From Aphidius gifuensis (lineage: Eukaryota; Arthropoda; Insecta; Hymenoptera; Braconidae), in contig NC_057793.1 of the NCBI RefSeq assembly GCF_014905175.1, positions 1,302,001 through 1,366,000 of the forward strand: a stretch of DNA of 64,000 nucleotides. Direction: 5' to 3'. The notes under the pieces are model-generated. The model saw only the letters and a program-made list of their open reading frames with translations, was not told the DNA's origin and did no database searches. A program made the translations under genes and the position numbers. Positions 50,576 to 60,006 of this stretch are shown here, piece after piece. Within the stretch, counting starts at the first letter, position 1, and the number at the start of each line of letters is the position of its first letter.

Positions 50576-51201
50576 TAATTACCTTTAAATGGCTACATAA
50601 AAAAATAAATAACGACAAAATAAATTTAAAGAAAATAAAACAAATTTTCAATTATTATATATAAAAATTATTTTGTCGTTATTTATTTTTTAATCTATTT
50701 TGTTGAAATTTATTTCGATAAATTTTTTTCTCAGTTTTATCTGGCTCTAAAGAACTCATGAATAATAAATAAATTTTTTTTTTTAACATGATAAATTATA
50801 TTCTAAATTTTCTAAAATTAAAATTTCAATAGTTAAATTAATATTTTAATTTTTTAAATAATAAAATTTAATTAAAGTTTATTATTTGAATTATTGCTCA
50901 TTTTTTCTAAATTTATAAGTTAATTTTTTCCAATAATACAAGTTAAAAAACTTGATGATAAATTTTTAATATTATTATCTAGGTAACAAAATCATTGAGA
51001 GATACAATTAATACAATTCAACAAAATATTGGAAAACGTATGTACGAGCATTGTTTATCAGGTCGGCTACCTGACACCCAAGAGATGATACAAAAAGATG
51101 AAATAATTAAAATAAAAAGGTAACAAAAAACAAAATGACATAAATAACCCTGTAAATAAATAAATATAATTTAATTAACTTTCAAGATGTTTATATGCAT
51201 T
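50576..51201 (+). pseudogene. Duplicated glycogen synthase segment (intron 4 - exon 5 - intron 5)
   Basis: About 625 bp almost identical to 61541-62168, the middle of the glycogen synthase gene, in the same orientation. It carries the complete 137-bp exon 5 copy at 50983-51119 with both splice sites intact; the only exon difference noticed is CGG versus CGA, which is silent. It stops abruptly after the first bases of exon 6 (GCATT). It lacks the rest of the gene and lies in the opposite-gene context between period and the proteasome gene, so it is a fragment. Near-identity in intron sequence means a recent event, gene conversion, or an assembly duplicate. Confidence 0.85.
50600..50692. repeat. 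93-bp inverted repeat inside the duplicated segment (copy 1)
   Basis: Arms AAAAATAAATAACGACAAAAT and ATTTTGTCGTTATTTATTTTT (one base over 20 trimmed by the reader's choice of end) flank about 45 bp of A/T-rich loop. The same structure is at 61564-61656 in glycogen synthase intron 4, so it was copied with the segment. Confidence 0.6.
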
Positions 51202-51205
51202 ACCA

Positions 51206-51272
51206 GTCAAAAATCTTTGATGATAAATTTTTAATATTATTTTTCAGGTACCAAAATCATTGACAAATACTT
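51206..51272 (+). pseudogene. Second, decayed partial copy of glycogen synthase intron 4/exon 5 junction
   Basis: Directly after the end of the first copy, about 65 bp again match the intron 4 end and exon 5 start (TTGATGATAAATTTTTAATATTATT...CAGGTACCAAAATCATTGA), with several substitutions. It is more diverged than the adjacent copy, so it is older. Confidence 0.6.
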
Positions 51273-51406
51273 TAAAATTAAATTTTCTTTTTTTTTTATT
51301 AATGTTTCGACGATACACATAAAAAAAAGAAGAAATTATTTATTGTTTTTTAATATTCAATAATATAAATTGTTTGAAAGTAATTGTTGTAAATAAATGT
51401 TGTTAA

Positions 51407-52463
51407 TTAACCTTCATAAAATTTAGGTAAATCTTTGTTGACAGTGACTCTACGTTCAACACCTTTTTCAGTGATGATACCAACACGAATAACACCACCA
51501 CTGCTACCATCACGACTCATTGCCAATGCCAATGCTATAAAATTAAAAAGCCAATTAATTTAAATTGTTGTTAATAAATATACCAATTTTTCTAAATAAT
51601 ATATTATTTACAATTTTGAACAAGTTCAACAGTTTGTTCCTTGGTCATTCCTGGTTTGTAATTAGCATCAACAAAACCATAAATATATGATGATCCAGAA
51701 CCACCAATTGATATTGGCTGACGAACACACATACCACCAATTGGAATACTATAAACTTGACCACCTTTACGTTTATCCCAACCAGCAACTAATATACCAG
51801 CCATCAATGAATCACGATAATTATAACACATTTCACGAAATACATTTGCTGCTGTTTCAACTAATGGCTGAGTGCCCAATTCCATTCTAAAAATTAATTA
51901 ACATTACAAATTTATCAAAGCATTGTTTACCATTCAACTATTTGTTATTTCTTACTGATGAAATCCTAGATGATAGCCAACAATGTCAGCAATTGCTTGA
52001 GTATCAGCAGCAGATCCAGAACGACAACAATAAATATTGTCTGTTATTTTTGTAAGCTTGTCAGTTACTCGGTTACTAATATAAGCTCTGAAAAATCATA
52101 TGATAAAAATAATTCATTAATACACACTTTAAATAATTATTAAATAATAATTTTTTATAATTTTTTTAATTATACCCTGATGTTGTTCTTGAGTCAGCTC
52201 CAATAACTACTCCACCATCAAATTCAACAGCCATAATTGACGTCTAAATAACAAAAACAAGCAAAAAAATTAATATTTAGGTAATTAATTATTCAATTTA
52301 AATAAAATAGACAATTGTTATTAATTAATTAATCAATTATTATAAAGATTGCACTGTCATTCCATAACCTTAAATTTTATAAAACAATTACAAATAAACT
52401 TACTCCTGTACTGTGTTCACATTGCATCCAATCTGGAGCACCAATATTTGCTTGATAATCCAT
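51407..52463 (-). CDS. Prosbeta1: Proteasome subunit beta type-6 (beta-1, caspase-like)
   Basis: Five exons (52404-52463, 52176-52243, 51956-52087, 51612-51886, 51407-51534) give 220 residues. A 20-residue propeptide ends HSTG, followed by the mature N-terminal Thr21 (Thr1 of the mature enzyme) in TSIMAVEFDGG. Counting from Thr1, Asp17 (GADSR), Lys33 (RVTDK) and Arg45 (CCRSGS) are all in place; Arg45 is the residue that gives beta-1 its preference for acidic P1 residues. The end of the protein has LALAMSRDGSSGG, a beta-1 signature. It is one of three catalytic beta subunits of the 20S core. Confidence 0.95.
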
Positions 52464-53444
52464 TATAAATAGTCAATAAATTTATGAAAAATATATTTCA
52501 ATAATTGACTTAAAAATGACACAATTTTTAAATATAAAATATAATCAAAAACACTCGGATCATCAAATTTGACGCAGTCGAAATCGTCGAAATATTTTTT
52601 TTTTTTTCCGGCAGAGACTCAGAGAGAGAGAGACGGAGAGATATAACCTGCTGCCACCTAGTGTAAGCGGTTTTTTTTTTTTTTTTTTTTGAAATTTTTT
52701 ATGTAAATCAATGAGACTATTTTATTAATAGAATTTATTGGAAGGTATCAAATTGATAAGATAATAATCAAAACGAATATAAAAAATAAAAATTTAATCG
52801 AATTTATTTTATTTCTTTCTCTCTCTAGTAATAATGATGCGCCCTCTGATGAATTTATTACAAAATTAATTTGATATATATGTATAATATAAATAAATAA
52901 TATAAGAGTAGCACATAATTCATTTAATTTATTTTTTAAGTTTCAATGTGAATAGTTTATCGAACGTATAATTAGTTAATTGAATGAAATCATTTTAAAA
53001 AATTTTATAATGAAAAAAATAATAAACAAAATTTATAGCGAGAATTAAACAAATATAAAAATTTAAGTTGAATTTTTTTTATTTCGTTTCTTCTTGTTTA
53101 ATGATGAGTATTAATTTTTTTCTTTAAAAATAATTTAAATTGATGAAAAATATATAAGAATGACTACTATTTGGTAATACATTCGTTTAAATAATTTTTA
53201 AAAAAAATTTATTAATTTATATTGATTTTTTTTTGTTTATTTTTTAAATTAAAAAATTAGTATTAGTATTTTTTGTTATATTTACATTTGAATTAAAATT
53301 CTATGGATGAATGAAGTGGCCTAATATTTGTTATCTAAAAAATACTTTTTGATATTGATGTGCTGGAATAAAAAAAATTAGAAAAAAAAATTGTCTTTTT
53401 GAATTATAATGTGAGTTATTATTTTACATAAATTTTCATATTTT
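52464..53444. other. AT-rich spacer upstream of the proteasome gene
   Basis: Holds the proteasome gene promoter on its left side, with a GAGAGA run at about 52620-52640, and otherwise A/T-rich sequence. No gene is supported. Confidence 0.45.
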
Positions 53445-53754
53445 TTAAAAATATTATAACTTTAATATTATTATTGTTATTGGTATATTTTTTTTCTCAT
53501 TTGTAGGAACTTAAAATATCGATAACTAATCGAAGTTATATAGATGCTCCTATATTAATTTTACTTGCTCAATAACGATGGATGAATTACGTACAGAAAA
53601 AGTATTATATCATTACAAAAAATTTGATGACGTTGTTATTAAAATGGTTAATTTAAAAAAAAAAAAAAAACGACAGAAATTGGCCGTTGTTAATGATCAT
53701 TTTATTAATTTTGAGGGAATAATAATTTACACAGTAGACGAATTTGAAGCGTAA
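53445..53754 (+). pseudogene. Broken 3' fragment of a secreted Ig-domain gene
   Basis: Starts in sequence matching intron 4 of the two complete genes downstream, followed by a TTTGTAG acceptor and an exon-5 copy from 53517. The exon has lost about 45 bp (the DPREGF region) and gained two bases near 53555, which shifts the frame; the Ig frame resumes as TCSITMDELRTEKVLYHY. Homology continues past the point where the intact copies stop. No exons 1-4 lie upstream. It is the remnant of a third direct copy. Confidence 0.7.
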
Positions 53755-53774
53755 TTTACACAAATTTTACAAAT

Positions 53775-53825
53775 TTTTACTAATTAATATTTTTACTAAT
53801 TAATATTTTTACTAATTAATATTAA
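53775..53825. repeat. Tandem repeat of a 17-bp unit, three copies
   Basis: Three head-to-tail copies of TTTTTACTAATTAATAT directly after the broken Ig fragment. Confidence 0.7.
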
Positions 53826-54144
53826 GAAAAAGATTATTAAAATAAATAAAAAACCAGAGTAGTTAAAGTTTTTTCTTATCGACTTGAAGAGTGAATGCTC
53901 CGACAAGGATTCAAACTAATATTGCCAATTAGACCCAAAGTACCCCAAAGGCATCCCAGATTTCCATTTTCCAGTTCATCCCCATTTGAGAGTCTCGTCT
54001 ACCATCGTCTACCATTCTACTGCATTCTACCAAACAAGTGTTGGTTACTAAACCCGTGTTGTCAAACAAAAAAAAAATATATCTTGAAATTATTATTCAA
54101 TATTATTGTATTTATTTTATTGTAGAAAATAATTTGTAATCAAA

Positions 54145-55702
54145 ATGAATTTAATATTCACAATCGTGTGTTTTTCTCTATTGATATTACAAGGAAGTTC
54201 TAGTGAGTATAATTTTTTTTACAAAATGTCAAATTGGAAATGATAAAATTGTTATAAATTTCATACAATGTAAAGATAATTTAAATAATAATAATACACT
54301 GTTTTTCTTAAATTTTTATTCAAAGTTCTATCAATTATAGATAATAAAAATTTACAAACTATAAATTATAAATAATATAATTTACAAATTATAAAAAATA
54401 TATAAAATCGTGCAAATAACATGGTTCATTACCACGTTAACCTGGCATCACCTGTGAGTGCTTGGATCAGGTTGCATCAGGTTGCATTGTTTATATATCA
54501 ACAGCAACTTATCTGTGAGGACAAGTTCACGTGGTGATTAACTTGTATTCTAATAAATTAATTTTTTTTTTTTTTTCATTAAACAATAATATTATTTTTA
54601 TCATGCTAACATTTTTACAACCACTATTAGCTCAGATATTCGACTATGATATTATAGTAATAATATATAATAAAAAAAAAAATATAAAGAATAATAATGA
54701 ATGTTCTATTTCAAAAATATTTACAGAATTGATTTTCGAGTGTACAGGGACGAGAAGTGGGGACACAGCTGTCATAAATGAAAATGATGAACTTCTATGT
54801 TCATGTTCAGATAATCATCGTCTACACAGTCCTCTTTCATTTAAAATAGATTATGTTATAGTAAATCATGCTTATGTAAGCCATTTTCCAATTAATAATT
54901 ATTGAAACAAAAAAAAAAAACAAAAATCAACTTGTTATTGTCTTGATAGCCTGATATTTGTTTTTTTTAGTTTTACATTTTTTAATTAATAATATATATT
55001 TATAGTTGAAGTTTTATTTATAGTTGTTTTTTTTTTTTTTTTTTTTTCTCTATCAAGGAACCATCACGATATGATAATGGTACGATTCATGAGAGATCAG
55101 GCTTCAATAGAGTAATAACTTTTGAAAAAAAAAAAGTATCTTACGGAGATGCAGGATTGTATACATGTATTAATAACGAATATGGTCATGAAACTAGTAT
55201 ATATATATGGGTTCAAAGTGAGTTTTTAAAAATAATTATTATATCAAATGAAAAATTATTATTTTATAATATTTTTTTTTTTTAATTTTTAGCAAAAAAA
55301 CGTTCTTTTGTGACGAGAGCACCTAATGAATCATATGGAATTCTCTTTCGTTCCCATATAAATATTCCCTGTGTACCAACTTCACCATGCTTCGATGTAA
55401 AATTATTTGAAGGCTCACAGGTAGTTGATAAATTAATGAAATATAATTTTAGAAATGTTACATTCTTCAAGGAAATTATAACTTCAATATTATTATTAAT
55501 TTTGTTATATTTTTGTTTTTATCTGTAGGAAGTTACAATTAATGAGACAAATGGTATTAAATTTGATCCTCGAGAAGGTTTCCTAATAACAAATCCAAGT
55601 TATATACATGTTCCTATTGATTTTACTTGTTCAGTTACAGTAGAGAGTTTAGGACGTACAGACACTGTAAAATATCATTACACGAAATTTAACGATGAGT
55701 AA
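54145..55702 (+). CDS. Secreted two-Ig protein resembling VEGFR/Pvr domains 1-2, copy A
   Basis: Five exons (54145-54202, 54727-54875, 55058-55217, 55293-55420, 55529-55702) give 222 residues. Exon 1 is a signal peptide (MNLIFTIVCFSLLILQGSS). Domain 1 runs from ELLCSCSD to YGDAGLYTC and ends YIWVQ. Domain 2 has INIPCVPTSPCFDVKLFEG, then KFDPREGFLITNPSY and FTCSV. The order, the VPC..TSP pattern, and the D.R.GF....SY stretch are those of ligand-binding domains 1 and 2 of VEGF/PDGF receptors. There is no transmembrane helix and no kinase. Seven mature cysteines and three N-glycosylation sequons (NGT, NES, NET) are present. An AATAAA follows the stop. A secreted ligand trap is my inference; the gene could have another role. 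Upstream, 53880-54140 matches the promoter of copy B. Confidence 0.8.
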
Positions 55703-56199
55703 GTTATTTTAGTCATGTTTTTCTTCTCGTTAAAGCTATTAGTAATTTACAGTTGAGTCCTTCTTGGATTTTGTTTCTAAATTTAATAAAAATTAAATAA
55801 ATTGGTGACACAATAAAAATTGATTCCTGTATTTGTTTTATTTTCGACTTTTAATAAATAATTGTTCATTGTCTTACAGTATAATTTATCAGAAAGAAAA
55901 AAGAATAGGATTGTTAAGTTTAGCTTGATAATAAATAAAATTAAAAAATTAAAAATTAACGAAAACATAAATAAAAATTGCCCAGTATTGCCAACTATTA
56001 TTGCCAATTGACCCAATGTTGCCCATCCCAATTCCCAGCATCCCAGATTCTCATTTGTCAGTACATCCCAATTCCCAGTGCATCCTACAGTCTCAGCTAC
56101 TAAACACCTGTTGGAAAAAAAAAATATATATATATCTTGAAATTATTACTCAATATATTATTGTGTTATTTTTATTGCAGAAAATAATTACTAATCAAA
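55703..56199. promoter_or_regulatory. Copy A 3' UTR and copy B promoter/5' UTR
   Basis: Left part is the copy A 3' UTR with AATAAA signals. The right part (55970-56199) is homologous to 53880-54144 upstream of copy A, including the TTGCCAATT and CATCCCAGAT.CAT blocks and a 5' UTR intron acceptor just before AAAATAATT.TAATCAAAATG. The duplication unit therefore includes the promoter. Confidence 0.55.
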
Positions 56200-56627
56200 A
56201 TGAATTTAATATTTAAAATTTTAAGTTTTTCTCTATTGTTATTGCAAGGAAATTGTAGTAAGTATATAATTTATTTTCTAAATTAGGTTACAAACATTGC
56301 AAATTACAAATAAATAAATAATAAAATTGTTAACTCAGCATCCCCTGTAACTTGTAAGTTGCTTGAAACAGCTGACATCAGGTTGCATAGTCTGGATAGT
56401 GTGGATAAGTTCACGTGTCGATTAACTAGTATTCTAATAAATTGATTATTATTATTATTTTAAAGTTATTATGGTATTAGTGTTAATATACAAAAAAAAA
56501 TACAAATAATAATAATAAATACATCATCATATATATCATACATCACAGGTTGCATTGTCTATATATATATCAACTGCAACTCACCTGTGACGTCAAGTCA
56601 CCTAATAATAAACTCGTATTTTCGTCA

Positions 56628-56658
<31 letters not shown>

Positions 56659-57599
56659 TTAATGTTTTTATGATATTAGTGTTGATATAAAAAAAATGTT
56701 TTAATTAAAAAATATTTTCAGACTTGATTTTCAAGTGTACGGGGATGGTAAGCGGGGACTCAGTTGTATTAAATGAAAATGACGAACTTGTATGTTCATG
56801 TTCAGATAATGTTAATCAACACAGTCGTCTTTCATTTACAATAAATTATTATCGAATACGTCCTACTTATGTAAGCTATTTTTGAATTAATGATTATTGG
56901 AGAAAAAAATAAATAAAACAAAAATCAACTTGTTGTCTTGAAAGCCTAATATTTGTTTTTTTTTTGTTGTATCAAGGAACCATGGAGGGATGATAACGAT
57001 ATAATTTATGAGAAATCATACGACAATAAAACGATAACTTTAAAAAAAAATAAGTTATATTATAAAGATCAAGGATGGTATACATGTACGAACGAGGAAT
57101 ATCATTATGATACTGATATTTATATATGGGTTAAAAGTAAGTTTTTAAAAATTATTTTTATTTCAAAATAAAATTATTTTTTTAACTTTTAGCAAAAGAA
57201 CATTTCTTCACGACACATGAAGTATTAAGAACAACTATTTTTCGTTCCTTCAAACAAATATTCGTTCCTTGTGTACCAACTTCACCATGCTACGATGTAA
57301 AATTATTTAAAGGCTCAGAGGTAATTAATCAATTAATACAAAAAAAAAAAAAAAAAAATGTTATATTTTTCAAAAATATTATAACTTTAATATTATTATT
57401 AATTTTGTTATATTTTTTTTCTTTTTTGTAGGAACTTAAAATCAACAATACAAACGGTGTTAAATTTGATCCTCGAGAAGGTTTCACGATAAGAAATCCA
57501 AGTTACATTTATGCTCCCATCAATTTAACTTGTTCAATAACAATGTATGGACGTACCGAAAGTATATTATACCCTTTCACGAAATTTGACGATGAGTGA
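56200..57599 (+). CDS. Secreted two-Ig protein resembling VEGFR/Pvr domains 1-2, copy B
   Basis: Five exons (56200-56257, 56722-56870, 56977-57136, 57193-57320, 57432-57599) give 220 residues. Exons 1-4 are exactly the lengths of copy A (58, 149, 160, 128 bp) and have the same phases. Signal peptide MNLIFKILSFSLLLLQGNC; domain 1 DELVCSCSD to QGWYTC, ending YIWVK; domain 2 IFVPCVPTSPCYDVKLFKG, KFDPREGFTIRNPSY, LTCSI. The same seven cysteines remain, while the surface between them has changed a lot (for example the strand after HSRLSF), which hints at fast or diversifying evolution. No transmembrane segment. Sequons NKT, NNT and NLT are at different places from those of copy A except the one before domain-2 strand NG. 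Confidence 0.8.
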
Positions 57600-58036
57600 G
57601 TTATTTAAATGTTAATTTCAACAGTATATAATAAATGTCTGACAAATTAATATTATGTAAGAAAGAATTATTTTTTCCACCTGTTGAGGCTAAGTTATTA
57701 TTCACAGTCAAGTCCTTCTTGACTTTTGTTTTCAAATAAAATTTTTGGCTCATCAGTCATTCGTTTAACAAGTACCTGCTGCAATTATGAATGGTAAAAA
57801 TTTTATAAATGAAAAACACAATAAAAATTTATTACTATATTTATAATTTATTTTTCAAATTTTAATACATAAACAACTAGTTTCAAAATTAGCAGCCATA
57901 AAAATACAACTGTACTTTAGATATTATTATTTTTTTTTTATCCACTCAATGCTTTTAAGTCATTATTATTATCATTATACTTCTTAAAAATTTTATTTAA
58001 AAAAAAAAAAAAATTTATTCACATTCATTATCATAC
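57600..58036. other. Copy B 3' UTR and spacer
   Basis: Carries AATAAA at about 57737 in a block (AGTCCTTCTTGA.TTTTGTTT) that also follows copy A. The remainder is A/T-rich with no gene. Confidence 0.5.
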
Positions 58037-58691
58037 CTGGCCGTTTATTCGTGGTATACTATCACCCCCCACATAATTTTGATTACGAGCCCAAATTAAT
58101 TGATGTTTTCTTTTTCCATTTATCATTGATTATTATTATTATTTTCAGGGTAAATTAATGAAATATTTGTGATATTATTGTCGTCACTTAAACATGAAAA
58201 TGTGAGTTGTTCTTTTTCATTTATTTCAGCCCTTTCTTTATTTTTTATTCCCAAATGATCCAATTGTAATTCTGGAAAAAAAATTTAATATTTATTATTA
58301 TTATCCTTGGCTTTCTTTTTTTTGTTTTCTTTTGTTCTTATTTTTCTGTAAAAAATTAAATCAAAAATGATATATAGATAAATATACTTCAGCTATTTTT
58401 AATTTTTTTTTTATCTATTCATTTGATTAAATAAAGTTCTAAGAAAAAATTATGTTTTCTTCCTCATTAACACAAAATATATTAAAAATAGTGGTTGTAA
58501 AATTACTATTTTTTTTTTTTTTTTATTATTATTAATTTTTAACTTTGTTATAAATTATTGAAGTTACCGAAAAAACTTATGAAATTATATTAATTAATAA
58601 TAAAAAAACTTTGAGAAAATCAATTAAACTTACCATGACTTATTGTTAAAATAAATAAGAAAAACAACAAACTTTTAAATTTAAAATGCAT
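58037..58691 (-). pseudogene. Divergent inverted relative of the secreted Ig genes (partial or broken)
   Basis: Exon 1 (58634-58691) encodes a signal peptide, MHFKFKSLLFFLLILTISH, and ends in a consensus GTAAGT donor. It is 58 bp and ends in phase 1, exactly like exon 1 of copies A and B. An acceptor at 58272 opens AEINEKEQLTFSCLSDDNN, which matches the VVLNENDELVCSCSDN region of domain 1. The frame then breaks in an (AAT)n run near 58150. A second open frame (MINGKRKHQLIWARNQ...) leads to a donor at 58036. Either a frameshift has killed it or an intron is unseen. No later Ig exons were found. Confidence 0.45.
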
Positions 58692-60006
58692 TTTATAATT
58701 AATATAAATATCAATTAAATATTAGACTTTAATTAAAGCACGTTTTTTATTGACACACCTTTTTGTGTTAATGACTTTCCACTCAGGCTTAGTGTTAGAC
58801 ACTGTCAAAAAAAAATAAATTTATAAAAAATTAAAAATAAATTATATTGTTAATGATTCATCAGCTAACATTCATTTTTCCATTCTACCTCTAATCGTTT
58901 TGTTATCTCTAAACTAATGAACATTTTTAGAAATATTAACTAATCAAAACTTATTTTTTTCTATTGAAACAAATTTCAACTAAATAAAAAAATAAACATT
59001 AATTATTTTTTTATTGCAAAATAATTATATCTTTTTTTTTTAAATTATTAAACTCTACGCTAATTTTCTCATTTTAATTTTTGCCAATTTAAAAAATATA
59101 TGAAAAAGTGTCGATAATTTACCGACAAACAATTACCTTTCGAAAAATAAAAATGGCGTATTTTCATCTGAGGAGGTAAAGTAGACCTCCATGGATGAGA
59201 TACATATATATTATTTATATATATAGCATAGATAGTATATATATATTTATAATAAAAAATATTTTTAAATCCGCATACTCACGAAAGAAGACGACTTATA
59301 TTTCGGTTTTTTCGTCTCACAAATTTGACCTCTCCTGATGACCTTCAATGTTCAAGACTCCCTGAGATTCACAACTTCATTATCGTCAGTACAGCGTGAA
59401 TCGTTCAGTAAAAATAAATTAAATAATTTTTTTTTAATTCATCATAAAACAATGTGAGAAATTATCTTTATCTTTATTTTTTTTTTTTCATTACAAATTA
59501 TTGTTGTATCGCCACGTGTGTCAGTTGATAAATAATCAATTTTATAAATTACAATTTTACAAATTATATTATAAAAAAATAAATACTCCATAAATTAATA
59601 TAGTGATTTTTTTTTTTATACATCAATTTTAAATTGCAAAAATTAATTGAAGTGAAATTTTTAAACTTTGTATATAATTGGCGAGCTTTCAAACAGCCGT
59701 CAATGTCATGATCGAGTTAAAAATATGTGCTTTTTCTATTGCCTAACAACACTGTCAATTATCAAAATTTTGAAATTTTTTTTTTTTTTAAATATCACAT
59801 TATATAAACAATAATAATATAATAATATTTTTTTTTTTGTTTTTCAACAATCTAATCTTCACAGGGGCTAAAGGCTACTGTGTCACACAAATTGGCATGA
59901 TAATAAAATAAAATTTATGATAAACATGTTTTTGAATAACGATTAAATAATTTACAGATTTTTAAAATAACTAAAAACCAACAACAGCATAAACAACAAC
60001 AACAAA
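58692..60006. other. Spacer with the glycogen synthase promoter and 5' UTR
   Basis: AT-rich. A GC-richer patch at about 59300-59410 contains TCAGT at 59386-59390, which fits the arthropod initiator. A GTAAAA donor-like site follows at about 59409. I read this as the glycogen synthase start site with a 5' UTR intron reaching to just before 60007. A small hairpin (GGAGGT...ACCTCC) lies at about 59172-59191. Confidence 0.4.
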
